A DNA stretch of 55,204 nucleotides from Roseburia_C sp051879315 (GTDB lineage Bacteria > Bacillota > Clostridia > Lachnospirales > Lachnospiraceae): contig JBJELW010000083.1 in assembly GCA_051879315.1 (NCBI GenBank), positions 1 through 55,204 on the forward strand, written 5' to 3'. The notes under the pieces were generated by a model. It saw nothing but the letters and a program-made list of their open reading frames with translations. It had not been told where the DNA came from and ran no database searches. The translations under genes were made by a program, and so were the position numbers. Shown here in pieces: positions 17,646-26,642 of this stretch. Position 1 is the stretch's first letter. Each line of letters begins with the position of its first letter.

Positions 17646-19370
17646 CTATGCCCTCACATCAAAGGAATACCGATGCAGCACACCGCCCGTCGGCTGGTCC
17701 TTTTTCAAAAAATCTTCCACAAAATCCAGTTTATGTTCCTGTGCCTCCACATGAATGCCGCACTGATACCCCTTTTCCTCCAGACGTCTGGCCAGTTCCT
17801 CCGCATGGGCTTCCACCAACGCGTAGGATCGGTCATCCTCCATATAGAAATCTGTCTGCACCTGTTTATTCTTCATCCGAATTGACACATCTGTGGATCC
17901 TAAATGCTCCATATCCAGATGAATAAATGCAGAAAGCTCCCCCTCCGGATCTGCCAGATTCCGTTTATTGGTGTACACGTATAACTCACTCTGTGTGTTC
18001 TTTCCTGCCATCTGAAGCGGAATCTGAATATACTGATAGGTCTGGTTGATCTGGTTCATGAATTCGAGATTCCCCTGAAGCTGATTCACCGCTTTGGCCA
18101 GAGGTGTACGCTCCTGACCACTGTCCTTTATAATCTGCTCCATCTGCTTCAACTGACGATCCAGATTATCATACAATCGCTTCAAAGTGTCCTTTTTCAC
18201 CTCAGCAGGCTTCAATGCCCACTGCTGCCCCACTGCATCCCGCAGGATTTCCTGATAACCACGGCTTGTCAGGATACTGCGCAGTTCCTTTGTATGTTCC
18301 TCCCCCCGGACTTCAGAAAATAACCGGTTCAACTGATCCATACACTCCGTGGTGTTAAGCTCGGGATTCAGTTTTCCCTCTGCGGTAAACAGAGTGTCAA
18401 CGCTCTCCTGCGGCAGATCAAGTTCCCGGATCATCCCAGCAAGTTCCTGTGTATCCGAAGTCGAAAGAACCGCCCCCAATGTATGGGATTCATACACAGG
18501 CTCTCCCTGTCCGGGAGATACGATCACCGACCGGTCAATGCTCACCATGCTTTCTTCCGTCTCCAAAGTTCCCTGCAGAGGCGCTGCATCTGTTTTTCCG
18601 TAAGGAACATCGGCGCTCTGGGAGTACTCAGCCGGACTCCAGCCGGATTCAGGCAGTTCTGTAAATCCTCCTGCAGCTTCGACGCCTGTATCTGCCTTAA
18701 CCACCTGCCAGATCCGGTCAGAAAGTGCCACCAGCTTCTCTCCATCCATCCCTTCATCCTGATATACCTCATGTAATCCCTGAAGAATGTTCTGAAACTC
18801 ACGGGTGATGGCCGCCTGATCCTGCTTATAATTAAAAAACTGTATCACATTTTCCCGGGTAATGGGAATATCCAGCTTACTCATCTGAACCAGATCCTTG
18901 ACGTTTTCCTGTTCAAATCCGGCAATATTTTTTGCCATGGTCTGTATGCTGGCCCGGTCAATGGGCATCTGTTCCTCCATCATGGCATTTACCATTTCAA
19001 TGGTGCTTTCCGCCGCCGGCACTCCCGCTGCGTCCAGCGCCTTCAGCAGCGTGGGATTATCCAGATTTCCGTTGGTATAAGGACGGATTTCCACCGTGTT
19101 TCCATCATTGGACTTCACCTGAAAAAACATAGACTGGCCAACCGTCAGTTTTACATTTCCAGCCACGCTGGCATGTATCGTCTGACCATTGCCCAGTCCC
19201 AATATTACCTGCCCGTGCTTCATCTGATTCACGGTCCCCTCAAACACATTGCCCACAGTCATCTCACGCACAGCAGAAACCAACTGCTGCACTCCCTGCT
19301 GGGGAGACACCGCAGTCGCACCTGTCGACGCATTCTGATTGTATTGATTCAACATATCTGAGATCTGCAT
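17646..19370 (-). CDS. FliK-like (DUF6240/YlqG-type) hypothetical protein
   Basis: About 574 aa, hydrophilic and Gln/Glu-rich. The C-terminal part (LYVYTNKR...GSTDVSIRMKNKQVQ) resembles the FliK hook-length C-terminal fold. The N-terminal part repeats helix-rich segments. The start at 19370 has GGAGGTATC right before it; an upstream in-frame codon at 19424 overlaps rnhB. It sits 2 nt before the FlhB-like gene. In B. subtilis ylqG-ylqH holds the same place. No flagellar genes are in the window. Confidence 0.7.
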   Translation of the reverse strand: MQISDMLNQYNQNASTGATAVSPQQGVQQLVSAVREMTVGNVFEGTVNQMKHGQVILGLGNGQTIHASVAGNVKLTVGQSMFFQVKSNDGNTVEIRPYTNGNLDNPTLLKALDAAGVPAAESTIEMVNAMMEEQMPIDRASIQTMAKNIAGFEQENVKDLVQMSKLDIPITRENVIQFFNYKQDQAAITREFQNILQGLHEVYQDEGMDGEKLVALSDRIWQVVKADTGVEAAGGFTELPESGWSPAEYSQSADVPYGKTDAAPLQGTLETEESMVSIDRSVIVSPGQGEPVYESHTLGAVLSTSDTQELAGMIRELDLPQESVDTLFTAEGKLNPELNTTECMDQLNRLFSEVRGEEHTKELRSILTSRGYQEILRDAVGQQWALKPAEVKKDTLKRLYDNLDRQLKQMEQIIKDSGQERTPLAKAVNQLQGNLEFMNQINQTYQYIQIPLQMAGKNTQSELYVYTNKRNLADPEGELSAFIHLDMEHLGSTDVSIRMKNKQVQTDFYMEDDRSYALVEAHAEELARRLEEKGYQCGIHVEAQEHKLDFVEDFLKKDQPTGGVLHRYSFDVRA

Positions 19371-19420
19371 GATACCTCCATGAAGATTCGCCTGCAAGTC
19401 TTTCGCACAAACCGCAGGTG

Positions 19421-20182
19421 TCAAATATTTCCGATAAAACTGTTTCTGTGAATGGGCGACGGCCCATACTTTTTGATGGCTGCAATATGCGCCGCAGAGC
19501 CGTACCCCTTATTGGATGCAAACCCGTACTCCGGCATAATCTTATCGTACTCCACCATAAGCCGGTCCCTGGTCACCTTTGCGATAATACTGGCTGCCCC
19601 GATGGAAATACTCTTCGCATCGCCCTTGATAATGGGCACCTGCCGGATAGAAACGCCGGGAATCGTCACTGCATCGTTAAGTAATATATCGGGCGTCACC
19701 GCCAATTTACTTATAGCTTCCCGCATAGCCTCATAGGTAGCCTGCAAAATATTGATCTCATCTATCCGAGCCGGTGATACCATACCGATTCCGGTAGCCA
19801 CTGCCTGCTCCATGATCACATCATAGAGTTCCTCCCGTTTGGCGGCGGAAAGTTTTTTTGAGTCGTTGATATATAAAATTTCACAATCCTTCGGGAGGAT
19901 CACTGCCCCAGCCACCACCGGGCCTGCCAGTGGTCCTCTTCCCACCTCGTCAATGCCACAGATATAACCAAAGGATGCATATTCTCTTTCATAGCAACTG
20001 AGATTCCAGATACGCTTTTTTTCCTCTTCCAACCGCTCCAGACGCTTTTCGGCCTGCTGTACCAGTTTTTGCACTCCGCTTCTCTCATCATCCTGATAGG
20101 CTGCTATAAAATCAGGCAGCATCTCCTCTGTTGCTGCCTGTAATTCCTCTTTGATACTTCCGATTTTATTATCATTTGCCAT
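19421..20182 (-). CDS. rnhB: Ribonuclease HII
   Basis: 253 aa. Cleaves RNA in RNA:DNA hybrids and single ribonucleotides in DNA. Catalytic motifs: GIDEVGRGPLAGPVVAGA (first Asp and Glu), NDSKKLS, and KSISIGAASIIAKVTRD. An N-terminal extension of about 70 residues is typical of Firmicutes RNase HII. The ATG at 20182 has GGAG 8 nt upstream; the in-frame codon at 20191 is GTG without an SD. It is in the rplS-lepB-rbgA-lepB-rnhB order. Confidence 0.94.
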   Translation of the reverse strand: MANDNKIGSIKEELQAATEEMLPDFIAAYQDDERSGVQKLVQQAEKRLERLEEEKKRIWNLSCYEREYASFGYICGIDEVGRGPLAGPVVAGAVILPKDCEILYINDSKKLSAAKREELYDVIMEQAVATGIGMVSPARIDEINILQATYEAMREAISKLAVTPDILLNDAVTIPGVSIRQVPIIKGDAKSISIGAASIIAKVTRDRLMVEYDKIMPEYGFASNKGYGSAAHIAAIKKYGPSPIHRNSFIGNI

Positions 20183-20197
20183 AAATTCCACTCCATA

Positions 20198-20764
20198 TTA
20201 TTGATGACGGATCAGGCCAAAGGAATCAAAGGGGTAGATTCGAAGCCAGACTCTTCCTACAATATCCTCACGACGAATGTTTCCCACATCCACCGCCCTG
20301 CTGTCACTGCTGTAGTTACGGTTATCACCCAGGACAAAGTATTCATCTTCCCCCAGTGTGATGGGTTTTGCCGCCAATCCAGCCTCCCTGATTACCTCTC
20401 TGCCGTAATTTTCCTGCAACTCCTGTCCATTAATGAAAATCGTGCCATTCGGCATGATCTGAACCGTCTCCCCGGGAAGCCCGATAATCCGTTTTACATA
20501 ATAAGTGTCTTCTTTATATTGATAAGGAAATACGATTATATCGAAACGCTCCGGTTCCTTCAGGCGGTAGGTTATTTTATCCACAATGAGATTATCCCCG
20601 TCCTGCAGAGTGTTCTCCATAGACTCTCCGATGACACAGGTCCGTTGTCCAACATACTGTATTAACAGGTAAGACAGCACAAAAATCAATGCCAGATAGA
20701 GTATAAAATTACAGATTTCTTTTAATCGGTTCGTCTTTTCCGGCTGAGTTGTCACTTCTTCCAT
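20198..20764 (-). CDS. lepB: Signal peptidase I (first copy)
   Basis: 188 aa type I signal peptidase. One N-terminal transmembrane helix spans about residues 18-35. The catalytic Ser is in IGESMENTL and the catalytic Lys in YVKRIIGLPGE. The GDNRNYSSDSR box is intact. Weak SD (GTGGG). It lies 15 nt upstream of rnhB. A second, different signal peptidase is encoded 950 nt upstream on the same strand, so the operon carries two. Confidence 0.93.
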   Translation of the reverse strand: MEEVTTQPEKTNRLKEICNFILYLALIFVLSYLLIQYVGQRTCVIGESMENTLQDGDNLIVDKITYRLKEPERFDIIVFPYQYKEDTYYVKRIIGLPGETVQIMPNGTIFINGQELQENYGREVIREAGLAAKPITLGEDEYFVLGDNRNYSSDSRAVDVGNIRREDIVGRVWLRIYPFDSFGLIRHQ

Positions 20765-20812
20765 ATTGCACCCACTTTACTTTTGATATCCTGCCACATT
20801 CTACTTCCCATT

Positions 20813-21664
20813 CTATTCGGAAATGGAAGGTTTTTCAAGTGTTATCTTCCCCAACTTACCGGACCGGAACTCATCCAACAGCAGTGCTGCCGCTTTGCTG
20901 TAATCTGTCTCATTTCCCTTTTTGATACAGTGGCGGTTTTCCGCTATCTCCTCCAGCAGTTTTACCGGATCTGTTTCTTCCGAAAGCTGATATCGCTCCC
21001 GGAGACACTGCGGGTAATCCTGCAGCAAAATCTTGATCAGCTCCAGTGAGAGCTCGTCAATATTCAGGATCTCATCATTCATGGACCCGATCAGTGCCAG
21101 CCGCAGCCCCACATTCTGATCCTCAAACTTGGGCCACAGAATCCCAGGTGTGTCCAGCAATTCCACATTTTTATTGAGACGGATCCATTGTTTTCCCTTG
21201 GTAACGCCGGGCTTATTTCCGGTTTTTGCGCAGGCCTTTCCGGCAAAGGTATTGATGAAAGTAGATTTTCCCACATTGGGGATTCCTACCACCATGGCTC
21301 GCACCGGACGATTCAGAATTCCACGCTTGCGGTCTCTCTCAATCTTTTCTTTACAGGCTTCCATGATTACGTTGGACACCTGCTTCATCCCACTTTTACT
21401 GCGGGCATCCAGCCGCACCACATAATAACCCTTCCCGAAGAAATACTTCTCCCATTGTTCGTTTTGTTTGGGATCTGCCAGATCTGCCTTGTTCAGCAGA
21501 ATCAACCTTGCCTTGTTCGCCCCCAGCTGATCGATATCCGGGTTCCGGCTGCTGAGCGGAATTCTTGCATCCACCAGCTCGATTACCAGATCCACCAGCT
21601 TGATATCATCCTGCATCTGGCGTTTTGCTTTCGTCATATGTCCCGGGTACCATTGAAATTGCAT
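20813..21664 (-). CDS. rbgA: Ribosome biogenesis GTPase RbgA (YlqF)
   Basis: 283 aa circularly permuted GTPase for late 50S assembly. G motifs occur in permuted order: NKAD (G4) first, then GIPNVGKST (G1) and DTPG (G3). N-terminal WYPGHMTKA is the family hallmark. AAGGAG precedes the ATG. It sits between the two signal peptidases. Confidence 0.95.
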   Translation of the reverse strand: MQFQWYPGHMTKAKRQMQDDIKLVDLVIELVDARIPLSSRNPDIDQLGANKARLILLNKADLADPKQNEQWEKYFFGKGYYVVRLDARSKSGMKQVSNVIMEACKEKIERDRKRGILNRPVRAMVVGIPNVGKSTFINTFAGKACAKTGNKPGVTKGKQWIRLNKNVELLDTPGILWPKFEDQNVGLRLALIGSMNDEILNIDELSLELIKILLQDYPQCLRERYQLSEETDPVKLLEEIAENRHCIKKGNETDYSKAAALLLDEFRSGKLGKITLEKPSISE

Positions 21665-21711
21665 TGTTTTTCTCCTTTTCCTGTTGTGCTCGAATCAGCA
21701 CTCTGTCCAGT

Positions 21712-22302
21712 CTACTTTACTCTTCCTATGTCGCGGAAGGGTGATATGATCATCCATGCCTTACCGACAATATGTTCCTTTTTCACATTTCCGATGTTGG
21801 CATACCTGCTGTCCTCACTGTTGTTGCGGTTGTCGCCCAGCACAAAATATTCGTCCTCCCCCACCACAATTTCCTCGTCTGCGATGCCGGCTTCCTCGAT
21901 GGCTGCCGTTTCCACCACCTCATCGAACAATTCACCGTTTACATATACAGCTCCGTTTTTAATCTGCACCGTATCCCCCGGCACTGCAATCACACGTTTT
22001 ACATAGTAGTGAGACTTCTCATTTCCGTTGGGCAGAAAGACAATGACGTCATTGGGATCCGGGTCGGTGAGTTTGTAGCTGAACCGGTTTATCAGGATCT
22101 GCTGTCCGTTTTCCAGCGTGGGATTCATGGATTGTCCCACCACCGTGATACGCATCCCGGCAAAATACACCAGCACATAGGCCATCAGCAGTACGATGAG
22201 TATCTCAATGACCCATATTCCGATTTCCTTCAGCAGGGGAATATTCAGTTTTTTTCTCCGTCTGCTAAAATTGAGACCCTTGGCTCCCTGACGTCTTACC
22301 AT
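21712..22302 (-). CDS. lepB: Signal peptidase I (second copy)
   Basis: 196 aa. An Arg/Lys-rich N-terminus is followed by one TM helix at about residues 28-48. The catalytic Ser is in VVGQSMNPTL and the Lys in YVKRVIAVPGD. The GDNRNNSEDSR box is intact. It is divergent from the copy at 20198, and both retain all active-site boxes, so both are probably active with different preferences. GGGAGGG SD. Confidence 0.93.
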   Translation of the reverse strand: MVRRQGAKGLNFSRRRKKLNIPLLKEIGIWVIEILIVLLMAYVLVYFAGMRITVVGQSMNPTLENGQQILINRFSYKLTDPDPNDVIVFLPNGNEKSHYYVKRVIAVPGDTVQIKNGAVYVNGELFDEVVETAAIEEAGIADEEIVVGEDEYFVLGDNRNNSEDSRYANIGNVKKEHIVGKAWMIISPFRDIGRVK

Positions 22303-22374
22303 CGTTTTCCCTCCCGACGCTTTCCTTTCATTCTCTCCACGGCCATGTCCGCTCCATATTATTTCCTTAAAGCT

Positions 22375-22408
22375 GAAAAGAGGGACAATACATATTGTAA
22401 TGTCCCTC
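22375..22408 (-). terminator. Terminator/attenuator after rplS
   Basis: GAGGGACA...TGTCCCTC followed by TTTTC on the minus strand. It separates rplS from the signal peptidase operon and probably lowers read-through. Confidence 0.8.
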
Positions 22409-22417
22409 CGGCAGTTC

Positions 22418-22771
22418 TTATTTTACTAACTCTTTTACTTTCGCCTTCTTACCAACACGATTTCTCAGGTAATTCAGTTTTGCACGTCTTACCTTACCGG
22501 ATCTTACAACCTCGACCTTCTCTACATGAGGAGAATGTAACGGCCAGGTCTTCTCAACGCCTACACCGTTGGAGAACTTACGAACGGTAAATGTCTCACG
22601 ATTGCTTCCGCCCTGTTTCTTTAATACGGTTCCCTCAAAAACCTGAATTCTCTCGCGGTTACCCTCTTTGATCTTAGCGTAAACCTTAACGGTATCGCCT
22701 ACGCGAAACTCCGGTACTTCTGCCTTTAACTGCTCTGCTTCAATGTTCTTAATGATTTCACTTGCGTTCAT
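22418..22771 (-). CDS. rplS: 50S ribosomal protein L19
   Basis: 117 aa. It has the expected family length and the core FRVGDTVKVYAKIKEG, the conserved GGSNRETFTVRK and a C-terminal RRAKLNYLR. It binds at the 30S-50S interface. AGGAGG SD. It has its own consensus promoter 76 nt upstream. The 70-nt leader could hold an autoregulatory L19 leader; none could be confirmed by eye. Confidence 0.97.
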   Translation of the reverse strand: MNASEIIKNIEAEQLKAEVPEFRVGDTVKVYAKIKEGNRERIQVFEGTVLKKQGGSNRETFTVRKFSNGVGVEKTWPLHSPHVEKVEVVRSGKVRRAKLNYLRNRVGKKAKVKELVK

Positions 22772-22847
22772 TTTGTGACCTCCTGATTATTTTGATGTTC
22801 TTAATGCACTGCGCAACAGAGGACCATCGCCTTTTCACAACTTGTTT

Positions 22848-22876
22848 AGTTTATCACGAATCAAACAGTACGTCAA
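22848..22876 (-). promoter_or_regulatory. Sigma-A promoter of rplS
   Basis: TTGACG, 17 nt, TAAACT on the minus strand. The -35 lies inside a small inverted repeat (AAACAGT...ACTGTTT). Confidence 0.8.
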
Positions 22877-22911
22877 CTGTTTTTTGCTGTTTTCCTGTTC
22901 TTCCTGCCCAA

Positions 22912-23202
22912 TCAGGCCGCACTGCTATACAGATAAATCACATTCACCACCGCAATGATGACCGCGCTGATGAGACTGAGCCCAATGGTGGCAATGGCCA
23001 TGCCACGGTGAGAACTCTTCAGACCGCGCATTCCCAGCACAAACTCCAGGATGTCCACCAGAATAAAGGGGATGATGCCCAGACAGGATATGGGCAGTCC
23101 CATAATGGACATGGCAAAGGCCGCAATGGTCCATGCCTCTAAGTTCCTTTTCTTTTGTGCCTGGCGATATTGTTCTTCCTGTAAGGTTCTCTGTTTTTTC
23201 AT
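22912..23202 (-). CDS. Small two-helix membrane protein (DUF4190-like)
   Basis: About 96 aa. A charged N-terminus of some 25 residues precedes two hydrophobic helices (about 28-52 and 68-90) around a GMRGLKSSHRGMAIA loop, the DUF4190 pattern. The start at 23202 is ATG with GGAAG 8 nt upstream; the in-frame codon at 23211 is GTG. Its function is unknown. It lies 29 nt after a related larger gene, so the two look like one unit that arose by duplication of the membrane part. Confidence 0.75.
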   Translation of the reverse strand: MKKQRTLQEEQYRQAQKKRNLEAWTIAAFAMSIMGLPISCLGIIPFILVDILEFVLGMRGLKSSHRGMAIATIGLSLISAVIIAVVNVIYLYSSAA

Positions 23203-23231
23203 GCTGCTCACTTCCTATAAAAATGTTCCTT

Positions 23232-23900
23232 CTATGAAAATAGTGCTATGAGAAAAATCTCTGCAATAATGATCAGGACGCTGACAATCGCAATCACAAT
23301 GGTTGCAATGGCGAATCCCTTTTTATCGGAATGAAGCCCCCGGACAGCCAGGCTGATCTCGATGAAAATGATCACTGCGCCAAAGTAAAAACCGAAGAAA
23401 GATAACACCAATCCAATCAACGAAATCACAAATCCTATGACAGCGCCATTTCCTGCCTTCTTATCGTTCTCAGCTTTGAAAGCCGCCATGCTCTGATTGG
23501 TCTGATACATCTGCTGCGCCTGATACATCTGATTCTGTGCCTGCATTCCGTCTCCGTACACCTGATCCGGCTGAGGATTCTGCGCCAATGCCTGCAGATG
23601 GCTGAACAGAAGCTGCAGGGAATCCTTGTAGGACTGCTTCGGAAGAGCCCCCACAAACCCCTCTAACTCCTGCGGATGCTTGTAGCTTCCCACATAGGCC
23701 CAGATGGTAACCTGATTGCCATTAATCTGGTACTCAAATAATCTTCTGCCGGAAATTGCATCATACTGCTCATAGTAATACTGCCCGTCCTTCTGTTTCT
23801 GCACAAAATTATTGGCATGCAGATAATTGAAGATGGTCTGATTGATTAACGCCGGATCTGCCGGAATTGTAAAATTAAACTGTGACTTTGTCTTTGCCAT
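23232..23900 (-). CDS. Membrane protein with DUF4190-like C-terminus
   Basis: 222 aa. Residues 1-115 form a soluble alpha/beta domain. A Gln/Met-rich linker (about 120-150) and two hydrophobic helices follow, around the loop RGLHSDKKGFAIAT. That loop mirrors the one in the smaller gene downstream. AAGGAG SD. It is divergent from the ABC-F gene. Function unknown. Confidence 0.75.
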   Translation of the reverse strand: MAKTKSQFNFTIPADPALINQTIFNYLHANNFVQKQKDGQYYYEQYDAISGRRLFEYQINGNQVTIWAYVGSYKHPQELEGFVGALPKQSYKDSLQLLFSHLQALAQNPQPDQVYGDGMQAQNQMYQAQQMYQTNQSMAAFKAENDKKAGNGAVIGFVISLIGLVLSFFGFYFGAVIIFIEISLAVRGLHSDKKGFAIATIVIAIVSVLIIIAEIFLIALFS

Positions 23901-24032
23901 AACTAATCTCCTTTTTCATTTGTAGATCCATGAGGTTCCTCAGGCCTCATATCCTGCGATAAAACTTTTCCGGAACATTCTACCATATCTGTTTCAATCT
24001 GTCATGGAAAATTTAATTCAAGTGGAAAAAAG

Positions 24033-24061
24033 TTGATTTTATACGCATTCTTTTGTATGAT
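24033..24061 (+). promoter_or_regulatory. Sigma-A promoter of the ABC-F gene
   Basis: TTGATT, 17 nt, TATGAT. A leader of about 55 nt follows before the ATG at 24123. Confidence 0.75.
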
Positions 24062-24122
24062 ATGGATAAGTGTGGCAAAATATGAAAGCCAAGTAAAACC
24101 AACAGAATCAGGAGACGAAATT

Positions 24123-25763
24123 ATGATTAGTGCTAATAATGTAACTTTACGAATCGGAAAAAAAGCCCTGTTCGAAGATGTAAATATCAAGTTTACGGAG
24201 GGAAACTGTTATGGACTGATCGGTGCCAACGGTGCCGGCAAATCCACTTTCCTTAAGATTCTGTCCGGCCAGCTGGAATCCACCAGCGGTGATGTGGTGA
24301 TCACACCGGGACAGCGCCTTTCCTTCCTGCAGCAGGATCACTTTAAATACGATGAATACCCGGTGCTGGATACCGTTATTATGGGTAACCAGCGTCTGTA
24401 TGACATTATGAAAGAAAAGGATGCTATTTACGCCAAGGAAGATTTCTCAGACGAGGACGGTATCCGCGCCAGCGAGCTGGAGGCAGAATTTGCCGAGATG
24501 GACGGATGGAACGCTGAATCCGATGCTGCTACACTGTTAAACGGTCTGGGCGTACCTACAGAGGAGCACTACTCCATCATGCGGGATCTGCCCGGTGCCA
24601 CCAAAGTGAAGGTATTGCTGGCTCAGGCATTGTTCGGAAACCCGGATATTCTTCTTTTAGACGAGCCTACCAACCACCTGGATCTGGATGCCATCGCATG
24701 GCTGGAGGAGTTTTTGATCAACTTTGACAATACCGTCATCGTGGTTTCCCACGATCGTTATTTCCTAAATAAGGTGTGTACCCACACTGCAGATATCGAC
24801 TACGGCAAAATTCAGCTCTATGCCGGAAATTATGATTTCTGGTACGAGTCCAGTCAGCTGCTGATGAAGCAGATGAAGGAAGCCAATAAGAAAAAAGAAG
24901 AAAAAATCAAGGAGTTACAGGACTTTATCTCCCGCTTCTCCGCAAATGCTTCCAAGTCCAAACAGGCTACCTCACGTAAGCGTGCATTAGAAAAAATCGA
25001 GCTAGACGAAATCAAGCCATCCAGCAGAAAATATCCCTACATCGATTTCCGTCCCCAGCGCGAGATTGGAAATGAGGTTCTCACCGTGGAAGGTCTTACC
25101 AAGACCATTGACGGAGTAAAGGTACTGGACAATATTTCCTTTATCTTAGGCCGGGAGGATAAAGTAGCTTTTGTGGGAAGCAACGAGCTGGCAAAGACCA
25201 CATTATTTAAGATTCTGGCAGGAGAAATGGAACCGGACAGCGGTTCTTACAAATGGGGCGTCACCACTTCCCAGTCTTACTTCCCCAAGGACAACACCGC
25301 TATCTTTGACACAGATCTGGTAATTACCGACTGGCTGACCCAGTATTCCGAGATCAAAGATGCCACCTATGTCCGTGGATTCCTGGGCAGAATGCTCTTT
25401 GCAGGGGAAGACGGCATGAAGAAAATGCGGGTTCTTTCCGGTGGTGAGAAGGTTCGTGTTCTGCTGTCCCGCATGATGATTCAGGCTTCTAACGTATTGA
25501 TTTTAGACGAGCCCACCGACCATCTGGACATGGAGTCCATCACTGCACTAAACAACGGACTGATCAAGTTCCCCGGCGTGGTACTGTTTGCTTCCCGTGA
25601 TCATCAGTTTACCCAGACCACTGCAAACCGTATCATGGAGATTCTTCCCAACGGTGCACTGATCGACAAGATCACAACCTACGATGAGTACTTAGAGAGC
25701 GATGAGATGGCCCGGAAACGTCAGGTCTACTCCATGAGTGACGAGGACGCACAGGATAACTAA
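24123..25763 (+). CDS. ABC-F family ATPase (YkpA/YbiT-like)
   Basis: 546 aa soluble twin-NBD protein that acts on the ribosome, not in transport. NBD1 has Walker A GANGAGKST and Walker B LLLDEPTNHLD, but its signature is LPGATK instead of LSGGE. NBD2 has LSGGEKVRVLLSRMM and LILDEPTDHLD, but a degenerate Walker A (GSNELAKTT) and SRDHQF in place of SHDRxF. A linker with Lys/Arg helices lies at about 245-300. These oddities are shared by the YkpA/YbiT group as I know it. The start at 24123 has GGAG upstream; the open frame before it lies in the promoter and leader. No resistance link is visible. Confidence 0.88.
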   Translation: MISANNVTLRIGKKALFEDVNIKFTEGNCYGLIGANGAGKSTFLKILSGQLESTSGDVVITPGQRLSFLQQDHFKYDEYPVLDTVIMGNQRLYDIMKEKDAIYAKEDFSDEDGIRASELEAEFAEMDGWNAESDAATLLNGLGVPTEEHYSIMRDLPGATKVKVLLAQALFGNPDILLLDEPTNHLDLDAIAWLEEFLINFDNTVIVVSHDRYFLNKVCTHTADIDYGKIQLYAGNYDFWYESSQLLMKQMKEANKKKEEKIKELQDFISRFSANASKSKQATSRKRALEKIELDEIKPSSRKYPYIDFRPQREIGNEVLTVEGLTKTIDGVKVLDNISFILGREDKVAFVGSNELAKTTLFKILAGEMEPDSGSYKWGVTTSQSYFPKDNTAIFDTDLVITDWLTQYSEIKDATYVRGFLGRMLFAGEDGMKKMRVLSGGEKVRVLLSRMMIQASNVLILDEPTDHLDMESITALNNGLIKFPGVVLFASRDHQFTQTTANRIMEILPNGALIDKITTYDEYLESDEMARKRQVYSMSDEDAQDN

Positions 25764-25947
25764 CTCCCTTTTCGTGAAAGTATTCCATGATGAATTTGCA
25801 TATTCGATTGCAGACACGCTCTCGCTCTTGCCGGAACGTAGCGGTACTAAATTCGTGCAAAGCACTCATTAAGTACCGACGTTCCTCTACGGTCTGCAAT
25901 CGAATAGCAAAATTCATCATCGGAAACACAAATTCGAAAAGGGAGTT
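25762..25947. repeat. 186-bp nested palindromic element
   Basis: Between the convergent ABC-F and ung genes. Terminal arms AACTCCCTTTTCG and CGAAAAGGGAGTT (25762-25774, 25935-25947) enclose a 29-bp pair of arms (25787-25815, 25892-25920) differing by about two indels, then GGAACGTagCGGTACT with AGTACCGACGTTCC, then GTGC-AAA-GCAC. The whole folds as one long hairpin. It is likely a MITE or a bidirectional terminator. Confidence 0.85.
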
Positions 25948-25948
25948 T

Positions 25949-26638
25949 TTACATTTCTGAGTGTAGGTTTTCGATCTGCCAGTCGATGGGAGTGATCCCA
26001 TGCTGCTGCAAAAATTCATTAGCCTGGCTAAAATGTCTGCATCCGAAAAATCCACGATACGCGGATAACGGACTGGGATGGGGTGCCCTTAAAATCAAAT
26101 GCTTGGGATTGGTCAGCATGGGGATTTTGCTCTGCGCCGGCCTGCCCCAAAGCATATAGACAATGGGCCGATCCTGCTCATTCACCGCACGGATGATGGC
26201 ATCCGTAAACTGTTCCCATCCTTTTCCCTGATGAGAGTTGGCCTGATGGGCACGAACGGTCAACACCGTATTTAGCAAAAGCACACCTTGGTCCGCCCAC
26301 TTTTTCAGATACCCGTTATCCGGAATATAGCAGCCCAGATCATCATGAAGTTCTTTATAGATATTTTGCAGCGATGGCGGGATATCCTTCTGATCCGGCA
26401 GCACAGAGAAGCTGAGTCCATGGGCCTGATGCTCGTTGTGATAAGGATCCTGTCCCAAAATCAGCACCTTCACCTGTGCCAAAGGTGTCAAATGCAGTGC
26501 GTTGAAAATATCATCCGCCGGCGGATATACCACATGGGTACTGTACTCTTCCTTCACAAACTGATACAACTGCCGGTAGTAAGGTTTCTTAAATTCCTCT
26601 GAGATACTTCCCAACCAATCATTATCTATCATTGCCAT
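25949..26638 (-). CDS. ung: Uracil-DNA glycosylase
   Basis: 229 aa family-1 UDG that excises uracil from DNA. Motifs: GQDPYH (water-activating Asp) and HPSPLSAYRGFFG (minor-groove loop). Full length. GGAG SD. It lies 4 nt before hisF, in the order hisH-hisF-ung on the minus strand, so it may be co-transcribed. The stop lies at the edge of the 186-bp palindromic element. Confidence 0.96.
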   Translation of the reverse strand: MAMIDNDWLGSISEEFKKPYYRQLYQFVKEEYSTHVVYPPADDIFNALHLTPLAQVKVLILGQDPYHNEHQAHGLSFSVLPDQKDIPPSLQNIYKELHDDLGCYIPDNGYLKKWADQGVLLLNTVLTVRAHQANSHQGKGWEQFTDAIIRAVNEQDRPIVYMLWGRPAQSKIPMLTNPKHLILRAPHPSPLSAYRGFFGCRHFSQANEFLQQHGITPIDWQIENLHSEM

Positions 26639-26642
26639 GATC

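Noticed and set aside
22772..22841. Named L19 leader RNA
   Set aside because: The leader is of suitable length but I could not identify the consensus fold by eye.
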